A stretch of 16,990 nucleotides of DNA from CAYTQK01 sp964439745. Lineage in GTDB: Bacteria > Desulfobacterota > Desulfobacteria > Desulfobacterales > Desulfosudaceae. The first letter of the stretch is position 1. The number at the start of each line of letters is the position of its first letter. The stretch is taken from the NCBI GenBank assembly GCA_964439745.1, contig CAYTQK010000040.1, positions 1 through 16,990 of the forward strand, written 5' to 3'. A program made the position numbers and the translations under genes. Of this stretch, positions 7,404 to 13,695 are shown one piece after another. The notes under the pieces were generated by a model. It was not told the DNA's origin, did no database searches, and saw only the letters and a list, made by a program, of their open reading frames with translations.

Positions 7404-7446
7404 GCTATTTCCTTCCCCCTCGCGGAAATTGCGGAACTTGTCACGG

Positions 7447-7471
7447 CAAAAACCCGGATACCGGATTTTTG
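7447..7471 (-). terminator. symmetric hairpin terminator or attenuator upstream of dnaB
   Basis: CAAAAACCCGG (7447-7457) and CCGGATTTTTG (7461-7471) form an 11-pair stem (one G-T pair on the minus-strand RNA) around a 3-base loop. The GC core is flanked by an A-tract on one side and a T-tract on the other, so it could terminate in either direction. It lies 44 bases before the dnaB ATG and downstream of the predicted dnaB promoter. It could therefore stop readthrough from rplI or attenuate dnaB. Confidence 0.6.
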
Positions 7472-7504
7472 TCGGCGAGGCCGCCGGTTTCCGGGCATGG
7501 TGGT

Positions 7505-7533
7505 ATTATGCAAAAAAAATGATCAAAAGGCAA
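7505..7533 (-). promoter_or_regulatory. candidate sigma70 promoter for dnaB
   Basis: On the minus strand TTGCCT (-35, 7528-7533, 4/6) is separated by 17 bases from CATAAT (-10, 7505-7510, 5/6), with a T8 run in the spacer. Transcription would start near 7498, giving dnaB a leader of about 95 bases that includes the 7447-7471 hairpin. Confidence 0.45.
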
Positions 7534-7578
7534 GACCGGATTGTTCGCCGCCGGCGGGTTTTCTGCCTGTTCCGGACA

Positions 7579-7610
7579 TTCACGAGTCGATTTGGGCCCG
7601 AGCCCCTGGC
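7579..7610 (+). repeat. dispersed intergenic repeat, copy B
   Basis: This plus-strand block matches copy A (4274-4305, minus strand) at 30 of 32 positions, so the copies are inverted relative to each other about 3.3 kb apart. In this copy TTCACG (7579-7584) also has an inverted partner CGTGAA at 7631-7636, and an internal stem CCTGGC/GCCAGG lies between them. It sits in the rplI-dnaB gap, outside any supported gene. Confidence 0.8.
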
Positions 7611-7704
7611 GCTGCCTGCCAGGCGCAGGACGTGAACATTTAGGGCCAGGCTTTGGCCTTCCCGAGCGGCGATCCTCCTTTTACCCGGCCGGCCTGTCTG
7701 GGAA

Positions 7705-8154
7705 TCAGTCCTCCTGCGGCACGACCTCCACGGAAATCTCCGGCAGCACATCCTTGTAGACATAAATCTCCACGGGATAGGTACCCACTTCCTTGATGGG
7801 TTCCTTGAGCAGGACCATCTTCTTGCTGATTTCCAGGCCCTGTTCGCGCAGGGCGTCGACGATGTCGCCGGGGGAGACCGATCCGTAGAGTTTGCCTTCC
7901 GGGCTGACCTTGGCCGCGATCCGGCAGACCGTACCGGCGATGGCTGCGGCCGCCGCTTCGGCCTTTTCCTTTTCCTTGGCGATCTGGATTTCCAGCTTGC
8001 GGCGGTTCTGCTCCATGACCCGGCGGTTGGCTTCGGTGGCTTCCACCGCCTTGTCCTGGGGGAAAAGGTAGTTGCGGGCGTACCCGTCCGAGACCTTGAC
8101 TTCGGTTCCGGCCAGTCCCAGGGTTTCAATGGTTTCTTTTAAAATTACCTGCAT
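7705..8154 (-). CDS. rplI: 50S ribosomal protein L9 (bL9)
   Basis: A 149-residue protein that binds 23S rRNA at the base of the L1 stalk. The start MQVILKETIETLGLAGTEVK and the segment VSDGYARNYLFPQDKAVEAT are the family's N-terminal RNA-binding domain. Residues of about 45-75 form the charged connecting helix (MEQNRRKLEIQIAKEKEKAE). The C-terminal domain ends in YVYKDVLPEISVEVVPQED. Length equals the usual bL9 length. GGAGG lies 7 bases before the ATG. It follows the DUF2232 gene by 43 bases and should be the last gene of the rpsF operon if the hairpin before dnaB terminates. Confidence 0.97.
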   Translation of the reverse strand: MQVILKETIETLGLAGTEVKVSDGYARNYLFPQDKAVEATEANRRVMEQNRRKLEIQIAKEKEKAEAAAAAIAGTVCRIAAKVSPEGKLYGSVSPGDIVDALREQGLEISKKMVLLKEPIKEVGTYPVEIYVYKDVLPEISVEVVPQED

Positions 8155-8197
8155 GTTTTGCCTCCGCTTGTATTCTGCAAAAGATAATCTGTTTTTT

Positions 8198-9172
8198 TTA
8201 TTCGTCCGGCCCTTCGTCCGGTGCGGCCGGTGGTGCCTTCAGCCGCCGGAAATCGGCCCAGGTGTCGAAAAATCCCAGGCTGATCACCAGCAGCAACAGC
8301 AGGTGCCAGACCGCGATGAGCAAATACAGGAAAATCCGCAGGGCGGCCGGCCACTGCAGCTTATCAAAATAAAAGGCCACAATGGCGATTCCCTGAAAAA
8401 AATAGATGGTCATCAGGATGATCATCACATTCAGGCCCGCCATGCGGGTGACCGGCTGGGGAATCATCATCAACAGGCCGGCACCGATAACCCCCCAGAC
8501 CAGCAGCTCCGGCGCCCGCCACCGGTTGAGGGGGCCGAAGTCCGGGAAAGAGACCCCAATTTTCCGGAACACCGAGCGGGCCCCCAGAAAGGTGAGCCAG
8601 GTTTCCATGAGAACAAAGGCCGCACTCAGCGCCGGCAGGATCCGCACCAGGTAATAGCGGATGGCCTCCCGGGATTCGTTGATGAGGCGGATGTTCTCCT
8701 CGGGCATGCCTATGTCCCGGTACAGCGCCAGGGACAACTCCAGGTTCCTGGCCACATAAGCGGACACCAGGGCTACCGGGCCGGTACCGGCCGCCAGGCT
8801 GTATACCGCCAGGCCGAGCAGGCCGGCCAGGAAAACCAGGCCGCCGGTGACCAGGATGGTGGGCTCCAGCGGCAGTCCTTTTTCCAACAGTTCGCACAGG
8901 ACAAAACCCAGCAGAAGCAGCCCGGTCACAAAAACCAGGTCCGGCGAAAACCGCTGGATGACCGCCGTGATAATGCCGGCAGTGGCCAGCAGCACGATCA
9001 GGCCGTTTTTCCGTCCCAGCTTGGCCCGGTAGTAAAATACCGGCAGGGGCAGGGCCAGCAGTCCGACCAGGCCGACGACCGGCAGCCAGACCGAGACCAG
9101 AAAGATCAGGCTGGCCACCGCCACTCCCCGGATGATTTCCCGGGTGCTGCCGTTGGGCGCTGCCTGGGGCAC
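8198..9172 (-). CDS. DUF2232 (YybS-like) polytopic membrane protein
   Basis: A 324-residue integral membrane protein with about eight hydrophobic segments, near residues 16-47, 56-74, 78-95, 104-126, 177-197, 222-238, 247-270 and 278-302. A charged stretch (143-176) lies between segments four and five. The end LGFFDTWADFRRL followed by a Pro/Asp/Glu tail is typical of DUF2232 proteins, which commonly lie between rpsR and rplI in Desulfobacterota and Firmicutes. The molecular function is unknown. The start is GTG at 9170-9172, with AAGGAG 10 bases upstream. The family call rests on hydropathy, the C-terminal motif and gene position, not on catalytic residues. Confidence 0.85.
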   Translation of the reverse strand: MPQAAPNGSTREIIRGVAVASLIFLVSVWLPVVGLVGLLALPLPVFYYRAKLGRKNGLIVLLATAGIITAVIQRFSPDLVFVTGLLLLGFVLCELLEKGLPLEPTILVTGGLVFLAGLLGLAVYSLAAGTGPVALVSAYVARNLELSLALYRDIGMPEENIRLINESREAIRYYLVRILPALSAAFVLMETWLTFLGARSVFRKIGVSFPDFGPLNRWRAPELLVWGVIGAGLLMMIPQPVTRMAGLNVMIILMTIYFFQGIAIVAFYFDKLQWPAALRIFLYLLIAVWHLLLLLVISLGFFDTWADFRRLKAPPAAPDEGPDE

Positions 9173-9247
9173 GATAGTGTTTCTCCTTGGAGCCGTTCCC
9201 TCGCCGGGCCATGGCGCACGACCGGGACGATTCCCTGCCGGTGCCGT

Positions 9248-9481
9248 TTACCCGTTGGGATTGCCGACATAGGGCAGCAGCGCGATGGTGCGCGCCCGCT
9301 TGATCTCCCGTGTCAGCAGGCGCTGGTGCTTGGCGCAGGTGCCCGATATCCGCCGGGGGATGATCTTGCCCCGCTCGGTCAGAAAACTTTTCAACGGTTT
9401 GGGATTCTTGTAATCAATCACCAGGCTCTTGTCCGCGCAAAAGCGGCAGTATTTGCGCCGGTGGAATGTCTTTTTTTTCAT
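9248..9481 (-). CDS. rpsR: 30S ribosomal protein S18 (bS18)
   Basis: A 77-residue basic protein that binds 16S rRNA as a heterodimer with bS6. The core YKNPKPLKSFLTERGKIIPR and SGTCAKHQRLLTREIKRARTIALLPY is the invariant S18 signature. It has a CRFC pair at 12-15 and Cys49, like cysteine-containing S18 variants, but not a complete four-cysteine zinc site. AGGAGA precedes the ATG at good spacing. It lies 27 bases after rpsF and 75 bases before the DUF2232 gene, all on the minus strand. Confidence 0.97.
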   Translation of the reverse strand: MKKKTFHRRKYCRFCADKSLVIDYKNPKPLKSFLTERGKIIPRRISGTCAKHQRLLTREIKRARTIALLPYVGNPNG

Positions 9482-9508
9482 GAGATCTCCTGCCAGTGAA
9501 AATCTGGA

Positions 9509-10057
9509 TTATTGCGGTTCGTCAGTCGATGCAGTGGCCTCAGTGGACTCGGTGGATTCACCGGCGTCGTCAGCAGACCCGTTGGGAAGCTCTTCCGGGG
9601 CAGCTGCCCTGGAGTCGGCTGCCTGGTCTTCGGCGGCTGTATCTGCGGCCGTCGTCTTGCTGCCGTCGTCCGTTTTTTCCGCTGCGGCCGCGGGAGCAGC
9701 GGCCCCGGTCCCGGTTTCCTCCGGCTCCTTGGCAGCGGCCACGGCCGCTTTCAAGGCCTCGGGATCGGCCCCGTCTTCCAGAAAGATGGTCATGAATTTG
9801 AGGACCCGCTCGTCGATCCGAAAAGACCCTTCCAGCTGGCTGACGGTTTCGCCGCTGCCGCAATAGTCCAGCCGCACATAGTGGCCCCGCTGTTTTTTTC
9901 GGATCTCGTAGGCCAGCCGGCGGTTGCCCCACTCATCGAAATTTACCAGCTGGCCGGCGTTGTTGTCGATGAGGGTGCGGGCTTTGTCAAACAGGGATTC
10001 CTGGGCATCCGGGGGCAGGTCCGGATCGGCGATGAAAATCGTCTCGTAGTGTCGCAT
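9509..10057 (-). CDS. rpsF: 30S ribosomal protein S6 (bS6) with long acidic tail
   Basis: bS6 binds bS18 on the platform of the small subunit. Residues 1-95 are a normal S6 fold (MRHYETIFIADPDLPPDAQE, WGNRRLAYEIRKKQRGHYV, IDERVLKFMTIFLED). Residues of about 100-182 form a low-complexity tail rich in Ala, Glu, Asp, Thr and Ser, making the protein 182 residues against roughly 95-135 in most bacteria. The ATG at 10057 is fixed by a perfect AAAGGAGG just upstream; the frame is open further upstream but without S6 similarity. It is the first gene of the rpsF-rpsR-DUF2232-rplI set, with a promoter candidate at 10123-10152. Confidence 0.97.
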   Translation of the reverse strand: MRHYETIFIADPDLPPDAQESLFDKARTLIDNNAGQLVNFDEWGNRRLAYEIRKKQRGHYVRLDYCGSGETVSQLEGSFRIDERVLKFMTIFLEDGADPEALKAAVAAAKEPEETGTGAAAPAAAAEKTDDGSKTTAADTAAEDQAADSRAAAPEELPNGSADDAGESTESTEATASTDEPQ

Positions 10058-10122
10058 GCTTCCTCCTTTCGGGTTGACAGCCTTGAAAATAAGTTTCCAA
10101 AGCAAGGAAAAAATAATTGATA

Positions 10123-10152
10123 AAGATACCCCGGCCGGCCGGCCAAAGTCAA
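10123..10152 (-). promoter_or_regulatory. candidate sigma70 promoter for rpsF operon
   Basis: On the minus strand TTGACT (-35, 10147-10152, 5/6) is followed by an 18-base spacer and TATCTT (-10, 10123-10128, 4/6). The spacer contains the palindromic run GGCCGGCCGGCC. The predicted leader of about 58 bases can form a CCTTG/CAAGG hairpin (plus-strand positions 10081-10085 and 10103-10107) before the Shine-Dalgarno. Confidence 0.5.
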
Positions 10153-10166
10153 CCCCAAAAACAATA

Positions 10167-10199
10167 AAAAACCCCCGGGGAATTTCCCCGGGGGTTTTT
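10167..10199 (-). terminator. strong intrinsic terminator after the porin gene
   Basis: A 14-pair stem, 10167-10180 (AAAAACCCCCGGGG) with 10186-10199 (CCCCGGGGGTTTTT), closes a 5-base AATTT loop. On the minus strand it is followed by a further T and then ATTG and more Ts. It lies 70 bases after the porin stop and immediately upstream of the rpsF promoter, so it insulates rpsF from porin transcription. Its symmetry would also permit plus-strand termination. Confidence 0.9.
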
Positions 10200-10268
10200 G
10201 TTCTTGTCAACGGTCAGCGGAAAATGCTGCCGCCGGCCGTCAGGCGTTGTCAGATCACAGCGATGGTC

Positions 10269-11618
10269 TTAGAAGCTGACCTTCAGCTCATGAACAAAGC
10301 CGAAGTTGTCATCAATGTCGCTGTCATCCACGCCCATGACCTCACCCAGCATGTCGCCGGTCATGAGGTAAGCCAGGGTGGCGCTGTACTGGAGGTTGTC
10401 CATGACCTGGTAGGTGGCGCCGAGGTCGATTTCCATGCCGTATTCGTCATCATCAAAGTAGTCGTCCTCGTTGGCCATGGCCTGGCCCATAATGGCATTG
10501 ACCGTCAGCTTGTCATTGACGGTCACGTCGGCACCCAGGTACCACATGTCAGTACCCTGCGCGGCGACCGCTTCTTCCAGGGTGACGTTCGGAGCGGCCG
10601 GCTGCGGACCGACCATGCCACCGGCAACCCAGGCCTCCATCTGCGCTTCATAAGTGGCGACCTTCACAGCCAGGGACTGGAAGTCGGCCGGGCGATGGCT
10701 GTTCAGCATTTTGGCGCCCAGGTCATCGGTCAGAATGGCAAAGGGATTGTAATCGTCGCCCAGACCGCCGTAGGAGAGGTTGCCGGCGGTCATATCATCC
10801 GAGCTCTGATCCTGGCCGGAAACAGAGACCCAGCCGGCATACAGGCGGGCCATGTCCAGGTTGAAAGAACCTTCGAGGGCGTAGGACAGGGCGTCGATAT
10901 CCGTGTCATCGCCGGCATCGTAATCCATCTCACCCATTTCATAGACGATTTCACCCTTGAACCCCATGGGGCCGAAGGTCAGGTCCCAGTAGGGCAGCAG
11001 GGCCTGCTTGTTCATGGTCATATCGGCGGTGCGTGCATCCCGGGCCCAGGCGCCCAGCAGGCCGGCCTCAATGTTGTCTTTCTTGTAAATGCCGAAGCCA
11101 TAGTAGACATCCAGGTCGCCGTCGGCTTCGCCGTTCGGGTCCCATGCGGTGACGGAATCAGTTTCCTCGGTTTTCTGGATGATGGCGCCGAAAATGATGT
11201 CCCCGGACTTGCCCACGTACTTGATCCGGTCGTCGTTATAGTCGTCATCAAAGAAATCCAGACCCCAGACACCGGCCTGCTGACGGCCGATCTTGAACAG
11301 GCCGTAGTCGGTCTTGATGTCCATGTAGATGCGGTCAAAATCGATGTACTCCTCGTTCTGATTGCCCCACTGAGAATCATAGGCGTCAAAGCGGGTGGTT
11401 ACCGAGACATTGTCATTGGCCGTAAAAACGGTCTGCAGCCGGAAGCGGTTGTCATAATAGGCTTCTGACTCGGCACCGTCATCACTCAGGGTGATATTGC
11501 TGTTCATAAATCCCCGCACCCGGTAATAGCCGGAAAAATCGACATCCACGGCCATGGCCGGAATCGCCACGGCCAAGGCCACGCAGATTGCGGTTGTTAA
11601 TACGATAAACTTTTTCAT
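10269..11618 (-). CDS. outer-membrane porin, acidic beta-barrel
   Basis: A 449-residue protein with a clear signal peptide (MKKFIVLTTAICVALAVAIPAMA, cleavage after residue 23). After it come repeated amphipathic beta-strand segments such as FSGYYRVRGF, NRFRLQTVFTAND, VSVTTRFDAY and FKIGRQQAGVWGLDF. It ends in FVHELKVSF, with the terminal aromatic residue used by the BAM assembly machinery. Loops are very rich in Asp and Glu (FFDDDYNDDR, DYFDDDEYGMEID), suggesting cation binding or cation selectivity by inference. No lipoprotein cysteine is present. GGGAGG sits 8 bases before the ATG. It stands alone between a long control region and a strong terminator, as expected for a highly expressed monocistronic porin. 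I cannot assign a substrate or a named porin subfamily. Confidence 0.85.
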   Translation of the reverse strand: MKKFIVLTTAICVALAVAIPAMAVDVDFSGYYRVRGFMNSNITLSDDGAESEAYYDNRFRLQTVFTANDNVSVTTRFDAYDSQWGNQNEEYIDFDRIYMDIKTDYGLFKIGRQQAGVWGLDFFDDDYNDDRIKYVGKSGDIIFGAIIQKTEETDSVTAWDPNGEADGDLDVYYGFGIYKKDNIEAGLLGAWARDARTADMTMNKQALLPYWDLTFGPMGFKGEIVYEMGEMDYDAGDDTDIDALSYALEGSFNLDMARLYAGWVSVSGQDQSSDDMTAGNLSYGGLGDDYNPFAILTDDLGAKMLNSHRPADFQSLAVKVATYEAQMEAWVAGGMVGPQPAAPNVTLEEAVAAQGTDMWYLGADVTVNDKLTVNAIMGQAMANEDDYFDDDEYGMEIDLGATYQVMDNLQYSATLAYLMTGDMLGEVMGVDDSDIDDNFGFVHELKVSF

Positions 11619-11771
11619 GGAATTTCCTCCCTGCCTGCATTGCGATTATTGATAACTGTCCTGCTGATTGCGTTGTGCTTGAATGTACGGGCTGCCGGAC
11701 CCGTATTACGGCTGGCATTGGCTGACAGGCATCCCCCCCTTCATAAATGGACTGGACTCAAAATATGTTAA

Positions 11772-11791
11772 GATGCGTGTGGTCACGCATC
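11772..11791. promoter_or_regulatory. perfect inverted repeat in porin leader (operator or RNA hairpin)
   Basis: GATGCGTG (11772-11779) and CACGCATC (11784-11791) are exact reverse complements separated by TGGT. It lies about 155 bases upstream of the porin ATG and downstream of both TTGACA motifs. It may be a dimeric-regulator operator or an 8-pair mRNA hairpin. No T-tract follows on the minus strand, so a terminator is unlikely. Confidence 0.55.
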
Positions 11792-11886
11792 GTTTGCCGC
11801 TGTTGAAAATATATGAAATATACCGTTTCTGCATTGTTTTATATGTCAAGCGGTAAATTCCACTAAAAATTAAAGAAATTATAATT

Positions 11887-11915
11887 ATAATGAACCACAG
11901 AGGGGTGGCTGTCAA
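11887..11915 (-). promoter_or_regulatory. candidate promoter for the porin gene
   Basis: On the minus strand a perfect TTGACA (11910-11915) lies 17 bases before CATTAT (11887-11892, 4/6). A TATAAT is present at a longer, 20-base spacing. A second TTGACA at 11844-11849 has TATATT 21 bases downstream, which is too far for a standard promoter. The exact start site cannot be decided from sequence. Confidence 0.4.
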
Positions 11916-11932
11916 GGATTTTTTACAAAAAA

Positions 11933-13657
11933 TCAGCGAATTTTCTTCAGATCATAACTGATTACAGCCGAGCGAGGTTTGGAAAACGCCGCCTGCCGGG
12001 AGCTGACAATGATACCGGCCAGCTCGGGAACGCCGTCATTGTTCATGTCCGCCAGGGCCAGATCCGCGGCATACCCGGATACCGGGCGGGTGTGCCAGCG
12101 TTCGGCCAGACCCAGGCCGTCCCAGGCCAGGCAGACAAAGGAAGCCCGGGTATAATGGCGGAAGCGGGAAAACAGCCGGCCGGACGGGGCGGTGTTAGCC
12201 AGGGTCAGCACCTCGTTGCGGCCGTCGGCGTTGATATCGGTAACCAGGACCCGGCGGGGCAGGTAGACCCGGTCCCCGATCTGGTTGTCGGAATCTTCCT
12301 GGCCGGTCAGGTAGGTTTCACTGCCGCCGTAATGGTCGGTGCTGGTCCACAGCAGCCGGTCGTCTTCGGCGTACAATCGCAGCCGGTCATCGTCATCGGC
12401 CACGATAACATCCGTGGTGCCTTCCGGCCGGACCACGCCCGGGTTGACGGCAAACAGGGAAAACCGGTCCGGCACGGCCAGTTTTTCCTGCCGGACATAA
12501 TCGTCCCCCTGTTTTTCCAGCCGCCAGATCCCGGCCGACAGCAGGCCGGCCAACCCCTCGGAAAAAGCGTCCGCCCTGCCTTTCCGCTGGCCGTAAATGC
12601 GGCCGTCTTCCAGGGATTTGAACAGCCAGGGCTGCTTGTCGGCCACCGGGACCAGGGTGCGATCTGCCAGTTCCAGCACGAACGAGGCGGTGCGGTCGGC
12701 ATTCTGGTTGACCGCCGAAACAAAGATCTCGGCTTTGCCGTTGCCGTCGGTATCCACCGCATCCACGGCTAAAAAGCGTTCCCCGGCGGTGGCCGGCCGC
12801 TCGGCCAGCTGGTAAAACCGGCCCTGTTCCAGCCGCCGGACAGACAGATGATCTTCGGCCAGCAGCACGGTCTCCTGCTTGCCGTCACCGTCCACGTCGG
12901 CCACGGCCAGGCCGCACAATTCCTGTTCAAAATCCCGGCTTTTCCAGAAGTCCGCGGCGGCGTCGTCCTCCCGGGCCATGACAAAGGCAGAAGAGCCGGC
13001 CGGGCCGGCGTCGGAACTGCCGGGAGGCGGGGCGGCGGCGGTGCCGGCTGCGGCCGTTGAGCCGGATTCAGTCAGCAGGCTTTCCGGGTGGGCGTAGGGG
13101 GAAGACTGTTTCGCCGAGTCAGCCGGCTGCGGCGGTTCGGCCGCACTTTTTTCAGCTGCCGGCAGATCGGCCTGGAACACGGAGCGGCTGATGTCCCGGG
13201 CAATGGCATTGACCGCCGGGATAACGCCGTCCAGCGAGCCGGTCTGGCGATAGAAGGAGGCCGGATCCTGGTCTCCGGCGGTTTGCAGCGCCTTGATATC
13301 CAGGCTGAAGGATTGGCCCAGCCGGGTGATGCTGCCGAAGAGGACGACATCCGCCCCGGCGGCCTGCCCCGCGGCCCGGGCCGTGGGGGGGGTCGCGGGC
13401 GGCTTTTGCCCGGCCGCGGCCGCTTTAATCCTGGCCGGGTCCATGACCCGCCCGCCCGCCCCGGCGGCCAGGCGCGAGGCCCGCATGTCCGCCGCCCCCT
13501 CCGCCCGACAGGCCAGCACCCGGGCCACACGAACGGCCAGGGGCAGAATGGCGACAACGGGTTTTTCGGCTGGATTATCTGCGGCGCCGGCGGCTGCGGC
13601 CGGCAGACTCAGCAGCAGAACAGCCGCCATCAGAAACATGTTTTGCATCAGACGCAT
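11933..13657 (-). CDS. periplasmic TolB-like / FG-GAP (VCBS) repeat protein
   Basis: A 574-residue exported protein of unknown function. It starts with a signal peptide (MRLMQNMFLMAAVLLLSLPA, cleavage near 24-26). A TolB-N/CsgG-like domain follows at about 33-165 (PVVAILPL, ASRLAAGAGGRVMDPARI, GADVVLFGSITRLGQSFSLD). A Pro/Ala/Ser-rich linker covers about 166-228. The second half is a beta-propeller-like region with four Asp-rich, calcium-type FG-GAP motifs: DVDGDGKQE 254-262, DTDGNGKAE 302-310, DINADGRNE 474-482 and DMNNDGVPE 537-545. An ATG five codons earlier (13670-13672) is in frame, but AGGTGA stands 5 bases before the ATG at 13657, so I choose that. It follows gatB by 38 bases and is probably co-transcribed with it. 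Confidence 0.8.
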   Translation of the reverse strand: MRLMQNMFLMAAVLLLSLPAAAAGAADNPAEKPVVAILPLAVRVARVLACRAEGAADMRASRLAAGAGGRVMDPARIKAAAAGQKPPATPPTARAAGQAAGADVVLFGSITRLGQSFSLDIKALQTAGDQDPASFYRQTGSLDGVIPAVNAIARDISRSVFQADLPAAEKSAAEPPQPADSAKQSSPYAHPESLLTESGSTAAAGTAAAPPPGSSDAGPAGSSAFVMAREDDAAADFWKSRDFEQELCGLAVADVDGDGKQETVLLAEDHLSVRRLEQGRFYQLAERPATAGERFLAVDAVDTDGNGKAEIFVSAVNQNADRTASFVLELADRTLVPVADKQPWLFKSLEDGRIYGQRKGRADAFSEGLAGLLSAGIWRLEKQGDDYVRQEKLAVPDRFSLFAVNPGVVRPEGTTDVIVADDDDRLRLYAEDDRLLWTSTDHYGGSETYLTGQEDSDNQIGDRVYLPRRVLVTDINADGRNEVLTLANTAPSGRLFSRFRHYTRASFVCLAWDGLGLAERWHTRPVSGYAADLALADMNNDGVPELAGIIVSSRQAAFSKPRSAVISYDLKKIR

Positions 13658-13695
13658 AGAATCACCTGCCATAGGGTTGGAAATGAATGACGGAT

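Larger units (their letters stand above)
7404..7704. other. 301-base gap between rplI and dnaB
   Basis: No gene is supported here. It contains, from dnaB outward, a symmetric hairpin (7447-7471), a promoter-like pair (7505-7533, minus), dispersed repeat copy B (7579-7610, plus) and small stems around it. The stems are CCTGGC 7605-7610 with GCCAGG 7618-7623, and GGCCA 7644-7648 with TGGCC 7654-7658. On the minus strand a strong Shine-Dalgarno-like AAAAGGAGG lies soon after the rplI stop, but no ATG, GTG or TTG follows at a usable distance. Confidence 0.7.
11619..11932 (-). other. 314-base porin control region
   Basis: No gene is supported. The part near 11740-11930 is A/T-rich relative to its surroundings and holds two TTGACA motifs on the minus strand (11910-11915 and 11844-11849), a perfect 8-base inverted repeat (11772-11791) and A/T tracts. 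The part near 11640-11720 is GC-richer with a short CCGTA/TACGG palindrome. If transcription starts near 11880, the porin mRNA has a 5' leader of roughly 260 bases. Confidence 0.6.

Noticed and set aside
7506..7704. Possible small gene after the AAAAGGAGG on the minus strand following rplI
   Set aside because: The frame remains open to 7506, but there is no ATG, GTG or TTG at a usable distance from the Shine-Dalgarno-like sequence, and the translation is arginine-rich with no recognisable features.
10058..10120. S6:S18-binding autoregulatory leader upstream of rpsF
   Set aside because: A simple CCTTG/CAAGG stem is possible, but the bulged CCG-type 16S-mimic expected for that motif is not visible.
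11706..11915. 69-codon minus-strand ORF in the porin leader
   Set aside because: TTG start that is itself the TTGACA motif, no ribosome-binding site, and the sequence is explained as A/T-rich promoter region.
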